A stretch of 64,000 nt of DNA, taken from NCBI RefSeq assembly GCF_039535115.1, contig NZ_BAAAWO010000001.1, positions 1,612,001 through 1,676,000 of the forward strand, given 5' to 3'. Below are positions 51,469-60,196 of this stretch, piece by piece. How positions within the stretch are numbered: the first letter of the stretch is position 1; each line of letters starts with the position of its first letter. This stretch comes from Paeniglutamicibacter sulfureus (GTDB lineage: Bacteria; Actinomycetota; Actinomycetes; Actinomycetales; Micrococcaceae). The position numbers and the translations under genes were made by a program. The notes under the pieces are model-generated. The model saw only the letters and a program-made list of their open reading frames with translations, was not told where the DNA came from and did no database searches.

Positions 51469-51918
51469 ATGGAGACTCCCTCGGTTCGTCTGGATGAGGT
51501 GGATCGGCGCATTCTGGAGGAGCTCACCAAGGACGGACGCCAATCGGTGACCACTGTCGCGCAAAAGGTCCACGTCTCCCGCGCGCATGCCTATTCCCGA
51601 ATCAACCGCCTGCAGGACGAAGGGGTCATCACCCGGTACACCGCGGTTGTCGACCCGCTTCGCGCGGGCCTGCGCGCCAGCGCCTACGTGACCCTGAAAC
51701 TGCGCCAGCACTCTTGGCGGGAGATGCGCGAGCGGCTCGCCGCAATGCCCGAGGTGCACCACGTGGGCTTGGTCGGCGGCAACTTCGACGTAATTCTCTT
51801 GGTTAGGGCGCGGGACAATGTCGATCTGCGACGGGTTATCTTCGACCAGCTGCAATCCATGCCAGGGGTGCTGGACACCCAGACCTTCCTGATCTTCGAG
51901 GACGTCGACACCCGCTGA
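51469..51918 (+). CDS. Lrp/AsnC family regulator (BkdR-like)
   Basis: 149 residues, standard length. N-terminal helix-turn-helix LDEVDRRILEELTKDGRQSVTTVA... with the recognition helix around VSRAHAYSRINRLQ, then the RAM ligand-binding domain. It is divergent from the keto acid dehydrogenase operon, the same layout as bkdR systems, so it probably senses a branched-chain amino acid and activates or represses that operon. AAAGAGG precedes the ATG. Confidence 0.93.
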   Translation: METPSVRLDEVDRRILEELTKDGRQSVTTVAQKVHVSRAHAYSRINRLQDEGVITRYTAVVDPLRAGLRASAYVTLKLRQHSWREMRERLAAMPEVHHVGLVGGNFDVILLVRARDNVDLRRVIFDQLQSMPGVLDTQTFLIFEDVDTR

Positions 51919-52077
51919 TCCGCCCCGGGCACAATTCCCGGCCACCGGCCAATCCCCGCGCCCCACGCCCCGCGCCCCGCACCGGTGGTACGTTCGGTAT
52001 GTCGGCTGTGACCGGCGCCGGACTGCGCTCCGGGAAGCAGCGAGGCAGCAGTTCCCCATCCCGCCAAGGAGTGCGCC

Positions 52078-53016
52078 GTGCCCAGTCTTGCCAGTCGGAT
52101 GATGCCGCCGATCTTGACCGCGCTCGGATACCGGCGCCGCTTCGCCAGCGCCCAGGCGACTTCCGATCTGGTAGCAGCGCGGCGATTGCGCCCCCGCCCC
52201 TATGGACCCCCGCGCATTCTTCCCCGCGGCGTGGGCGTCAGTGTGGACCAAGATCACGGATGGCCCCTCTACACGGTTTTCCCCTCCGGTGCGGAGCCGC
52301 GGGGACAGATCGTTTATGTCCACGGAGGGGCCTGGATCAACCAGATTGCCCTTCAGCATTGGCAACTTGTCGCCGAACTCGCCGCCACCACCGGTTCCCG
52401 GGTGCTGGTCCCCATCTACCCGCTGGCGCCGCAGGGAACCGCCGCGACGGTGGTCCCGCAGGTCGCCGACCTGCTCAAGCGCCTCGCAGCCAGTGACGGA
52501 GCGGAAAACGTGTCGGTTGTCGGCGACTCTGCCGGCGGCCAAATTGCGCTTGCCGCCGCACTGCTGCTCCGCGATGCACACGTGGCCCTCGCCCACACGG
52601 TACTGATCGCCCCGGCCCTGGACCTGAGCCTGAGCAATCCGGTCATCGACGCACTCGAGCCGAACGACCCGTGGCTGGTCCGCCCCGGCCTGCGGGCCGC
52701 CGTGGAACTTTGGCGTGGAGAACTCCCGTTGGACAATCCCATCGTCTCTCCGTTGTTCGGTGAGATGGCCGGGCTCGGTCCGCTCGCGGTGTTTGCCGGC
52801 ACCCGCGACATCACCCATCCGGACTGCGAGCTGCTGGTTTCCAAGGCGCGTGCGGCCGGTGTGGCCACCGAGTTCCACGAGGCACCGGGCATGGTGCATG
52901 TCTATCCATTGTTGCCAATCCCGGAGGGACGGCAGGCCAGGCGGATCATGGCACGGCTGTTGCGCGGCGGACAGGACATTCTCACGGCACCCGGCAGCGT
53001 TCCGCCGGCCGACTGA
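52078..53016 (+). CDS. Alpha/beta hydrolase, hormone-sensitive lipase-like esterase
   Basis: 312 residues. Oxyanion motif HGGAW near residue 83, nucleophile GDSAGG near residue 148, and the acid and histidine in AGTRDITHPD and APGMVHVYP. The family hydrolyses short acyl esters. AAGGAGTGCGCC before the GTG start is a good ribosome site. No signal peptide is seen, so cytoplasmic. Upstream 51919-52077 shows no gene. Confidence 0.92.
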   Translation: MPSLASRMMPPILTALGYRRRFASAQATSDLVAARRLRPRPYGPPRILPRGVGVSVDQDHGWPLYTVFPSGAEPRGQIVYVHGGAWINQIALQHWQLVAELAATTGSRVLVPIYPLAPQGTAATVVPQVADLLKRLAASDGAENVSVVGDSAGGQIALAAALLLRDAHVALAHTVLIAPALDLSLSNPVIDALEPNDPWLVRPGLRAAVELWRGELPLDNPIVSPLFGEMAGLGPLAVFAGTRDITHPDCELLVSKARAAGVATEFHEAPGMVHVYPLLPIPEGRQARRIMARLLRGGQDILTAPGSVPPAD

Positions 53017-53072
53017 CATCGGGATTCACGACTCCCTGCCCGCCGCGGCGGCGGAAATGCAAGGATGAAGCG

Positions 53073-54134
53073 ATGGAACCAAACATTGACTCGTTTCTTG
53101 GCGGACCGAGGGCCACGCGCATGTGTCTCGAACTCGCGATGGAACTTGACCCGGAGATCCGGCATGCCGTGTTCGAGCTGGCCAATGTCCTTGACCCAGG
53201 GCGAGGGATTTCGTGGGTGATGTTGGCGGATGGTTCCAACAACATTGTCGTTCCCCTTTCTCCCGCCTCGCCCACTCGGCTGGCGGCAGCAATTGCCACC
53301 CTCGACCTCACCGATCTCGACGAGGCCCCCTTGCAGGCCGCCCTTGAGCGGGCGGTAGCCAACGCCAGGCACTGGCAGGAACCAGACGGGGAAGACAAGC
53401 TCGCCACGCTTCCAGCCGTCCGAGCCGCCTTCGAGTCCCTGGCGGAACATGTCCTGAAGGCACTGGCGCTGCAGTCCAACGGAGGACTTCGCCGGCGGGA
53501 ACAGTGGGCCATCGACTGGCGATCGCCGGATGACCCAGCCCCGCTGGATAAGGACCCGCGCCAAGCCCTGGCAAAGTGGGCCTGCAACGCACGCGCCGAG
53601 GAGGAACGGGCCGCGCGCGAACGCCCGAGCGACCTGCAGGCCAACTGGTCCGGGGAGTGGTGGTCCATCCCGCAGGGGCTTGTCCACACCGTCGGGCAGG
53701 TCCCGGCGGGGTTCAACCTCGTGGAGGACTACTTTGGATGGGACGAGGCGACAGCCATCCCGGTTCGCGGAGTAGGGCGCACCTTCGAGATCCGCGCCGC
53801 GGATGACTGGGTATCCCTGTGTCGCATCCATCCACTCGAGGTCACCGCCTCCCGACGGCACGACTGGTTCCGCTGCACCGGACGCGACGGGCCCTGGGTG
53901 ATCCCGGACTGGGAACGAGTCGCACAGGAGTGGGACGCCGTGCACCTGACGACCCAGGGCTATCTCGGCCTTGCGGGCCGTGCCCTGGACGTGGACACCG
54001 ACACGGCGTCGGTCATCGCCGGCTGGGACCCCGACAGCACCTTCTGGCTCACGGATGTAGCGCGTGAATGGGACGGTCCACGGCAGTCGTGGCACCGCGC
54101 GCCCGGCGGCGCCGACTGGATCCGCGTTCCATAG
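53073..54134 (+). CDS. Hypothetical protein, 353 residues
   Basis: A soluble protein rich in Trp (many W residues in the second half, such as WSGEWWSIP and WDAVHLTTQGYLGL) with no membrane segment. I do not recognise a family. Its base composition is like its neighbours. The helical Ala/Arg-rich middle (residues 100-190) is followed by a beta-rich second half that may be a separate domain. AAGGATG six bases before the ATG could serve as ribosome site or part of a promoter. Confidence 0.75.
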   Translation: MEPNIDSFLGGPRATRMCLELAMELDPEIRHAVFELANVLDPGRGISWVMLADGSNNIVVPLSPASPTRLAAAIATLDLTDLDEAPLQAALERAVANARHWQEPDGEDKLATLPAVRAAFESLAEHVLKALALQSNGGLRRREQWAIDWRSPDDPAPLDKDPRQALAKWACNARAEEERAARERPSDLQANWSGEWWSIPQGLVHTVGQVPAGFNLVEDYFGWDEATAIPVRGVGRTFEIRAADDWVSLCRIHPLEVTASRRHDWFRCTGRDGPWVIPDWERVAQEWDAVHLTTQGYLGLAGRALDVDTDTASVIAGWDPDSTFWLTDVAREWDGPRQSWHRAPGGADWIRVP

Positions 54135-54329
54135 CGGGCCGGCTTTGCCACGCCTGCGGGTCTCGACACCCATTGCCATACGTCCCGGCACCATGGCGCC
54201 CGCTGCCGGGAGCGTGGGAGGGCGAAGCGGAGTCGGCCACGGCGCGGCGGTTGGGCGGCGGGCATGGGTTCGCTGTACCCGGCAGGTAGCATCTGCAGGA
54301 AGATGCCCTGACAACAAAGGATGTTCCCC

Positions 54330-55616
54330 ATGAGTGAGCGGCAGGTCCCGGAGACTGCCACGGCGTCGCTGTCCCGATTGCGGAACAAGCCCGGCTTTGG
54401 CGTGCTGATGCGATCGGTGGCGTTCGGCGCGTTCGCCACCGGCATCCTCAATGTCGCCGACGATCTGGTCGCCATCTACGCCCTGAACGCCACGGCAACC
54501 CAGATCGGCCTGCTCAATGCCGCGGGGGCCGCCGCCTTTTTGTTCCTGGCCATCCCGGCCGGGATCATGCTCGATCGCGTAGATCGGATCAAGGCCATGA
54601 TGTGGGCCCAATTGGCGGCGGGGCCGGCGATTTTCTCGGTGCCGCTGAGCTGGTCGTTGGGTGCTTTGACCTACCCACAGTTGGTGCTGGTTTCATTCCT
54701 TGTCGGAGTGGCAGGCATGTTGTGGGGCATGGGCGCAGGATCCGCCCTACCGGGCATCGTGGGGCGAGACCTGGCATCGACGGCCTTTGCCCGCAAGGAA
54801 ACCGTTGAAACCTCGATGGGGATCATTTCCCCCGGGTTGGCCGGTGTTCTGGTCGCTGTCATATCCGCACCGTTCACCCTGATCGTGGCCGGGGCAGCGA
54901 ACCTGCTCGCCGCGGGAACCCTGCTTTGGGGCTTTCGCAAGAAGACGGGGAACACCTCTCCCCCTGCCGAAACGGCGGCGCGGGTCGGCTTCAGGGAGTC
55001 CTTCGGTGAGGGGCTTCACTTCACCCTCAAGCACCCCACCATACGTGCCCTCGTCGCCTCTTCCGCGATCAGCAGCATGGGCTTGGCGTTCGGGTCGGCG
55101 TTGGAGACGCTGTACTTCGTCAAGGTCCTGGGCTTCGGCCCCCAAACCATTGGGCTGGTCATCTCGACCATTGCCGTCGGTGGATTGCTGGGTTCCCTGG
55201 TGGTTCCAGTGCTCGTGGAAAAGCTGGGCGAGTACAGGGTCTTGGCGCTGTCCATCCTCTTCCTGCCGCTGGCCGTCGCGTTGATTCCCCTGGCTGGACT
55301 TGCCCCTGCCGGAGCCATCGTGCTGGTGATCTGCCACTCGGTGCTCTACAACGCGCTGATGGTTTCCTACAACGCAACCGCCTATGGCCTGCTGGCCAAG
55401 TTCACGCCGGAGGAGATGATGGGGCGACAGCAGGGATTTCGGCTGGTTTTCACCATGGGTCCGGTGCCGGTCCTTGGCATCGTGGGCGGTTTGGCGGGCG
55501 ATGCCATCGGGCTTCAGCCGGCGATGTGGATCTGGGTGGGGTTGACGGCGTGTGCCGGCCTGCCGTTGCTCTCATTCTTGAAGAATCGGGGCCGACGGAA
55601 CCAGGGATCGACCTAG
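54330..55616 (+). CDS. MFS transporter
   Basis: 428 residues with about twelve helices and the loop [15 protein letters not shown] between helices 2 and 3. It resembles the DHA3-type (MefA/EntS-like) exporters; the substrate is unknown. AAAGGA at 54315-54320 suits the ATG at 54330; an ATG at 54321 directly touches it and is rejected. Its end overlaps the convergent XRE gene by four bases. The region 54135-54329 shows no gene. Confidence 0.9.
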   Translation: MSERQVPETATASLSRLRNKPGFGVLMRSVAFGAFATGILNVADDLVAIYALNATATQIGLLNAAGAAAFLFLAIPAGIMLDRVDRIKAMMWAQLAAGPAIFSVPLSWSLGALTYPQLVLVSFLVGVAGMLWGMGAGSALPGIVGRDLASTAFARKETVETSMGIISPGLAGVLVAVISAPFTLIVAGAANLLAAGTLLWGFRKKTGNTSPPAETAARVGFRESFGEGLHFTLKHPTIRALVASSAISSMGLAFGSALETLYFVKVLGFGPQTIGLVISTIAVGGLLGSLVVPVLVEKLGEYRVLALSILFLPLAVALIPLAGLAPAGAIVLVICHSVLYNALMVSYNATAYGLLAKFTPEEMMGRQQGFRLVFTMGPVPVLGIVGGLAGDAIGLQPAMWIWVGLTACAGLPLLSFLKNRGRRNQGST

Positions 55617-55840
55617 GCATTGTCCCCGGGTTCAAAGGCAACAACATCGGTCAGCGGCACTCCGAGTGCCTCGGAAATCAGGAATGCCGTTTCCAGCGAC
55701 GGCGAATACTTGGCCTGCTCGATTGCGATGATGGTTTGCCTGGTGACACCGACCTTTTCCGCAAGCTCCGCCTGGGTCATATTGTCGAGCCCCGCGCGCA
55801 GCGCCCGCATGGAATTATTCAGGCGACGGCGTCTCACCAT
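55613..55840 (-). CDS. XRE family regulator
   Basis: 75 residues, almost entirely one Cro/CI helix-turn-helix: [32 protein letters not shown] holds the two key helices (about residues 21-52). Such short XRE proteins are usually paired with a small membrane protein, here the upstream gene, and regulate their own operon. The ATG at 55840 (or GTG at 55837) overlaps the end of the membrane protein gene, so they are coupled. Confidence 0.88.
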   Translation of the reverse strand: MVRRRRLNNSMRALRAGLDNMTQAELAEKVGVTRQTIIAIEQAKYSPSLETAFLISEALGVPLTDVVAFEPGDNA

Positions 55841-56265
55841 GCCGGAATGCCGCGTCGGTAGCCGTTGATCTGGACGGCCGCGCCGCCGAGGAAGGAAAGC
55901 CCCAGCCCGGCAAAGACTGCCGAAGCGATCCAAAAATGATCGCTCCCGTTAAAGGCCAAGGCCAGGACGACCACGCAAGCCATCAGCAGGATCCCGAATT
56001 TGGTCTGGTCGGCGCGCCGGAGGATGTCGCGATCCCGCTCGTCCGGTCCCACATTTGTGCCGCCGTTCCTTTTCAACAGCACCGCGCGCGTCACCCAAAT
56101 CGGAACGACGATCAGGAACATGCAGCCGATCATGGGAAATGAATAGGGCTGGTCGCCTGCAAGGGTACCGTCCAGGATCCGCGACAGCACGACAACGGCA
56201 AAAGCCAGCATGCCGAGCCCCGCAGAAGCCACCGTCACCCACGCGACCCTTTCTCCATCAGACAC
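55834..56265 (-). CDS. Four-helix membrane protein paired with XRE regulator
   Basis: 143 residues with helices at about 8-28, 42-62, 85-105 and 110-130. Family unknown (DUF-type partner of small XRE proteins). GTG start with GAGGAG nine bases upstream. It is the first gene of a two-gene operon and is preceded by a pair of matching operator-like sites. The linkage suggests that the membrane protein signals to, or is controlled by, the XRE protein. Confidence 0.82.
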   Translation of the reverse strand: MSDGERVAWVTVASAGLGMLAFAVVVLSRILDGTLAGDQPYSFPMIGCMFLIVVPIWVTRAVLLKRNGGTNVGPDERDRDILRRADQTKFGILLMACVVVLALAFNGSDHFWIASAVFAGLGLSFLGGAAVQINGYRRGIPAW

Positions 56266-56282
56266 GTCTACCCGCTCCTCAT

Positions 56283-56299
56283 TGTCAAAAATTCTTTAC
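56283..56299. promoter_or_regulatory. Operator-like site 1 (proximal) of the membrane protein/XRE operon
   Basis: TGTCAAAAATTCTTTAC, which is the reverse complement of site 2 with one mismatch in 17. It lies downstream of the -10 box, at about the transcription start. Confidence 0.6.
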
Positions 56300-56304
56300 T
56301 TCGG

Positions 56305-56333
56305 AGCGTATGTCGGCGACTACCCCATGTAAA
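56305..56333 (-). promoter_or_regulatory. Promoter of the membrane protein/XRE operon
   Basis: -35 TTTACA (56328-56333), exactly 17-base spacer, -10 TACGCT (56305-56310), read on the minus strand. The -35 lies inside operator-like site 2. Confidence 0.55.
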
Positions 56334-56345
56334 GCATTTTTGACA
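56329..56345. promoter_or_regulatory. Operator-like site 2 (distal) of the membrane protein/XRE operon
   Basis: GTAAAGCATTTTTGACA, the inverted copy of site 1. Each site is itself a rough dyad (TGT.AA..AT..TT.ACA). Centre-to-centre distance is 46 bases, a little over four helical turns. Confidence 0.6.
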
Positions 56346-56432
56346 TCTGCGGGCGAAAGAACCAGTTCGAACGCGGTCGCGATCGATCTGGTGGAAGGTA
56401 TCGCCCGAATGCAGGCTGGAGCCAATACACGC

Positions 56433-56465
56433 GTGGGGCGTCCCCGCTTGGCGGGGACGCCCCAC
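56433..56465 (-). terminator. Terminator after the enoyl-CoA hydratase gene
   Basis: A perfect 15-base GC-rich stem with a TTG loop, 17 bases after the stop codon. No T-run. Confidence 0.65.
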
Positions 56466-56481
56466 AAGGAATCCGGGGAGC

Positions 56482-57261
56482 TTAGCCCTTGAATGCAGGC
56501 TTCCGCTTTTCCTGGAAGGCCAGGAACCCCTCCGCGTAGTCCTCCGTCGCGCACAGATCCGCCTGGGCCTGGTTCTCATTGGCCATTGATTCCCACAGTC
56601 CCAGACGGGCGTCGCGGATCTCTGCCACGAGTTCCTTGGAGGCCCGGAAGGCGCCGGTGGCACCGGAGGCGACCTTGGCGACGATGCCGCGCGTGGTCTC
56701 GAGCAATTCATCGGCGGGCATGGCCCGGGAGAAGAGCCCGGAGGCCACCGCATCGGCGCCGCTGATCAGTTCCGCGGTGTAGATCAGATCCAGCGTGCGG
56801 TGCGTGCCCAGTCGCTCGGTGAACAGCCAGTGCCCGCCCGAGTCCAGGGTCGCCCCCAAGTTGGCGAAGGGCGAGCCGATCTTGGCGTTCTGCGCCACGT
56901 AGACCACGTCGGTGGCAATGGCCAGGCCCAGCCCGACCCCGAGGCAGGCCCCTTGCACCGCGGCGAAGGTGGGCGCAGGGAAGGAGGACATCTTGGCCAG
57001 CAGCGGCTGCACCGTGCCCCCGAGGTATCCCATGACATCATCGTCGGCCGGAACCACGCCCGAGATGTCACGTCCGGCGCAGAAGCCGCGGCCCTCGCCG
57101 CGCAGCAGCAGGGCGCGCACCTCGCCGGTCTCCACACCTTCGGCGGCCTTGTCGTAGGCCGCACCGAGTTCCGCCAGGGCGGCCTCGTTCAGGGAATTCA
57201 TCTTCTCCGGGGCGTTAAGCACAATCTCTGCCACCCCGCCGGTGATGTTCAGTTCAATCAT
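56482..57261 (-). CDS. Enoyl-CoA hydratase/isomerase (PaaG-like)
   Basis: 259 residues of the crotonase family. Oxyanion-hole glycines in GRGFCAGRDISG near residue 60 and QGACLGVGLGLAIATD near residue 105. Its place at the end of the paaABCDE operon, 85 bases after paaE, points to PaaG, which isomerises ring-epoxyphenylacetyl-CoA to oxepin-CoA; a PaaF-type hydratase cannot be excluded. A weak hairpin separates it from paaE. Confidence 0.85.
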   Translation of the reverse strand: MIELNITGGVAEIVLNAPEKMNSLNEAALAELGAAYDKAAEGVETGEVRALLLRGEGRGFCAGRDISGVVPADDDVMGYLGGTVQPLLAKMSSFPAPTFAAVQGACLGVGLGLAIATDVVYVAQNAKIGSPFANLGATLDSGGHWLFTERLGTHRTLDLIYTAELISGADAVASGLFSRAMPADELLETTRGIVAKVASGATGAFRASKELVAEIRDARLGLWESMANENQAQADLCATEDYAEGFLAFQEKRKPAFKG

Positions 57262-57296
57262 GTTGGTCCGTGTCTCTCCGGTTTTAGGTCCTATGC

Positions 57297-57330
57297 CAAG
57301 GATCCACCCGCTCCCGCGGATGGATCCTTG
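57297..57330 (-). terminator. Hairpin between paaE and the enoyl-CoA hydratase
   Basis: Ten-base stem CAAGGATCCA/TGGATCCTTG with an inner CCGC/GCGG. No T-run, so it more likely tunes or processes the transcript than ends it. Confidence 0.5.
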
Positions 57331-57346
57331 CGATGTGGTTTGCGTC

Positions 57347-58543
57347 TTAGGCGTCGTAGTCGACCAGGACGCGATCGGTGGTGGGCCGTGACTGGCAGGT
57401 GAGCACGTAGCCCCGCTCGATTTCGTCAGGTTCCAGGGCGTAGTTCTCGTCCATGTCCACGCTACCCTCGACGACCTTGGCGCGGCAGGTGCCGCAGACG
57501 CCACCGGCGCAGGCGAACGGGACGTCCGGGCGGACGCGCAGCGCGGCGTTGAGGATGGTCTCGCGGGCGTGAACGGGGCTCTTGACCTCGCCCTGCAGGC
57601 CATCGAGCTTGAACTCGATTTGGTAGGTCTCGTCGGATTCGTCGATGACGACAGGACGGCCGATGTTGCCTTCGGGGCGGGTGGGCTCCCCGGTGGTGAA
57701 CAGCTCAAAGCGGACCTTGTCCGCCGGGACGCCCTGCGCGGCGAGGTTGTCGCGCACCAGCTGGACCAGCTCGAAGGGGCCACAGAGGAACCATTCATCG
57801 ACCTGGTCGGTGCGGATGACCGAGCCCAGCAGCTTGTTCAGCTTCTCCGCGTCAATGCGGCCCGAGAGCAGCGGGGAGATCCGTTGTTCGCGGGAGAGCA
57901 CGTGGTGCAGGGCAAAGCGTGCCGGGTAGCGGTCCTTGAGGTCCGCCAGCTCCTCCAGGAACATCACGTCCATGGCCGCCTTGTTCGCATAGACAAGGTC
58001 GAAGTGGACGTTCTGGTTGGCGGCCAGCACCGTGCGGGCGATGGCCATGACCGGGGTGATGCCCGATCCGGCGGCCACGGCCACGAAGGTGTCCTCGGTT
58101 TCCACATCGATGTCCTCGGGGTCGTTCAACCCGTTCATCTTGTGCTTGGAGATGAAGCCGCCGGTGGGGCTCATGACATCCATGGTGTCTCCGGCGGCCA
58201 GGGACTCGTTGGCCCAGGTGGAGAAGATGCCGCCGATGTCTCGCTTGATGGCGACGCGGATTTCCCCGGCGGTCGGTTCGGCGCAAATGGAGTAGCTGCG
58301 GCGCAGCTCCACGAGGTTGCCCTCGGCGTCCTCCAGTTCCTTGCGCAGGGCCACATACTGGCCCGGAAGGTAGTCGTATTGTCCGGCAAGGTCCGCGGGG
58401 ACCTCGAAGGTGACCTCGATGGCGTCGGCGGTGAGCCTGCGGACCTCGGAGACCTCCAGGGTGTGGAACGTGGTCCGGCGGCGGCCCGGGATCTCGGGGT
58501 CAATGCCGTCGTTGGCCGGCAGGGCGGCAGTCGTGTCTGTCAT
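57347..58543 (-). CDS. paaE: Phenylacetyl-CoA epoxidase reductase subunit
   Basis: 398 residues: a ferredoxin-reductase FAD domain (RRSYSICAEP near residue 86), an NADPH domain (AAGSGITPVMAI), and a C-terminal plant-type [2Fe-2S] domain with CAGGVCGTC and a fourth cysteine in LTCQSRP. It passes electrons from NADPH to the PaaAC di-iron centre. ATG overlaps the paaD stop by four bases. Confidence 0.95.
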   Translation of the reverse strand: MTDTTAALPANDGIDPEIPGRRRTTFHTLEVSEVRRLTADAIEVTFEVPADLAGQYDYLPGQYVALRKELEDAEGNLVELRRSYSICAEPTAGEIRVAIKRDIGGIFSTWANESLAAGDTMDVMSPTGGFISKHKMNGLNDPEDIDVETEDTFVAVAAGSGITPVMAIARTVLAANQNVHFDLVYANKAAMDVMFLEELADLKDRYPARFALHHVLSREQRISPLLSGRIDAEKLNKLLGSVIRTDQVDEWFLCGPFELVQLVRDNLAAQGVPADKVRFELFTTGEPTRPEGNIGRPVVIDESDETYQIEFKLDGLQGEVKSPVHARETILNAALRVRPDVPFACAGGVCGTCRAKVVEGSVDMDENYALEPDEIERGYVLTCQSRPTTDRVLVDYDA

Positions 58544-59025
58544 GAGAGCACCTTGAAGTAGTCGAAGGGTTCCAGGCAGTCCTTGCATTGGTACATGGAC
58601 TTGCACGAGGTGGAACCGAAGCGGGAAAGTTCCTTGGTATTGAGCGAGTGGCATTGCGGGCACTTCACGCCCAGGCCCAGAGTCACCGGCCCGCGGTGGC
58701 CGGTGCCCGTGGGCGGGGCAATGCCGTAGGCCTGGAGCTTGGCCTTGCCCGACTCGGTCATCCAGTCGGTGCTCCATGCCGGGGAAAGGACCAGGTTGAC
58801 GCGGACCGAGTCGAATCCGGAATCCTTGAAGACGGTTCCGAGGTCCTCGGTGATTGCGTCCATCGCCGGGCATCCCGAATACGTGGGGGTGATGGTGACG
58901 ACCACGGTGTCGCCCTGAAGCTCCACGTCCCGCAGGATCCCCAGGTCCGCGATGGTGAGCACCGGGATCTCGGGGTCGGTCACCCGTGCGGCGATCTCGC
59001 GCAGCTCGGTGATGGTGGCAATCAT
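58540..59025 (-). CDS. paaD: Phenylacetyl-CoA epoxidase subunit PaaD
   Basis: 161 residues. N-terminal MIP18/DUF59-like domain with DPEIPVLTIADLGI and YSGCPAMD, then a cysteine-rich end (CPQCHS, CKSMYQCKDC) that binds a metal. PaaD is thought to help mature or assemble the epoxidase iron site. It lies 17 bases after paaC and overlaps paaE. Confidence 0.95.
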   Translation of the reverse strand: MIATITELREIAARVTDPEIPVLTIADLGILRDVELQGDTVVVTITPTYSGCPAMDAITEDLGTVFKDSGFDSVRVNLVLSPAWSTDWMTESGKAKLQAYGIAPPTGTGHRGPVTLGLGVKCPQCHSLNTKELSRFGSTSCKSMYQCKDCLEPFDYFKVLS

Positions 59026-59042
59026 TTTCTCTCGTCCTTTGC

Positions 59043-59903
59043 TTACCAGGTGGCGCCGGGGTGCTTGCGCGCCAGGACCTGCATTTCGGCCAGAATGAAG
59101 CCGAGGTGTTCGGAGTGTTCGCCGCGCCGGCCGCGGGCCATGGCGAAGGGAACCGTGGGGAGCTCGAGTTCGGCGTCCTTCAAGACGGCGGTGATTTCTT
59201 CTTCCCACGCGGCGCGCAGCGAAGAGGGTGCCACTGCGACATCGCCCAGGGCTGCGTGCAGTTCCTCGTCCTCGAACATCTCCCCCACGTAGGGCCACAG
59301 CACCTCCAGGGCGTGGCGCATGCGGCGTGCCGATTCCTCGGTGCCGATGCCCAGGCGCAGGGTCCAGGCGATGGCGTGGTCGCGGTGGTAGTCGACCTCC
59401 TTGACGGCCTTGGCGGAAATTGCCGCGATCGTCGGATCGGCCGAGTCCAGCAGCGCCGTATAAAGCAGGTGCTGGTAGATGGAGATGATCAGCTGGCGCA
59501 CGATGGTCACGCCGAAGTCGCCGTTGGGCTGCTCGACGATGTGCAGCGATCGGAAGTCCTCCTCCTCGCGCCAGTAGGCCAGGTCGTCCTCGGTCTTGCC
59601 CCAGGCCTTGGCGGCGTAGGAGAGGAAGGAGCGGGCGTGGCCCAGCTGATCCAGGGCGATATTGCCCAGGGCGATGTCTTCCTCGATCTCCGGTCCGCGG
59701 GAGATCCAGTGCGAGAGGCGCTGGGCGAGGATCAGGGCGTCGTCGCCCAGCCGCAGGGCGTATTCGGCGACCTGCTCGGATGGCTGGTCCTGAGCGATGG
59801 CGATGTCCTCGGGGCGCAGGGCGTTGCCCGGGGTGACGCGGGTGGCCGAGGCCGAGGTGTCGCCGAAGCTGTCCAGGGAGTGGTCTGTCTCGTGTGCGCT
59901 CAC
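59043..59903 (-). CDS. paaC: Phenylacetyl-CoA epoxidase structural subunit
   Basis: 286 residues, all-helical ferritin-like fold without a full set of di-iron ligands, as known for PaaC. Typical segments are SRGPEIEEDIALGNIALDQLGHA and KEVDYHRDHA. It pairs with PaaA. The GTG start overlaps the paaB stop (GTGA). Confidence 0.94.
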   Translation of the reverse strand: MSAHETDHSLDSFGDTSASATRVTPGNALRPEDIAIAQDQPSEQVAEYALRLGDDALILAQRLSHWISRGPEIEEDIALGNIALDQLGHARSFLSYAAKAWGKTEDDLAYWREEEDFRSLHIVEQPNGDFGVTIVRQLIISIYQHLLYTALLDSADPTIAAISAKAVKEVDYHRDHAIAWTLRLGIGTEESARRMRHALEVLWPYVGEMFEDEELHAALGDVAVAPSSLRAAWEEEITAVLKDAELELPTVPFAMARGRRGEHSEHLGFILAEMQVLARKHPGATW

Positions 59904-60193
59904 AGGTGCTTCACGCCCTCGGACTTGGTGTAGTACGTGGCATGGCGGTAGTCCTTGCCCTGCGGGGACTCAAAGTACATGCCCTTGGCGTCGGGGTCCG
60001 AGGCGATGATGTCGCTGCTGGCCACGACCCAGAGGGAGACGCCCTCGTTGCGTCGGGTGTACAGGTCGCGGGCGTTCTTTAGCGCCATCTCCGCATCCGG
60101 GGCGTGCAGGGATCCTGCATGGACGTGCGAGAGCCCGCGGGAGGAGCGGACAAATACTTCCCAGAGCGGCCAGGTGCCTTCTGTTTCGGTCAT
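59900..60193 (-). CDS. paaB: Phenylacetyl-CoA epoxidase subunit PaaB
   Basis: 97 residues, the standard length, with LWEVFVRSSRGLSHVHAGSLHA. PaaB joins two PaaAC heterodimers into the active complex. It begins four bases after the paaA stop. Confidence 0.95.
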   Translation of the reverse strand: MTETEGTWPLWEVFVRSSRGLSHVHAGSLHAPDAEMALKNARDLYTRRNEGVSLWVVASSDIIASDPDAKGMYFESPQGKDYRHATYYTKSEGVKHL

Positions 60194-60196
60194 GAG

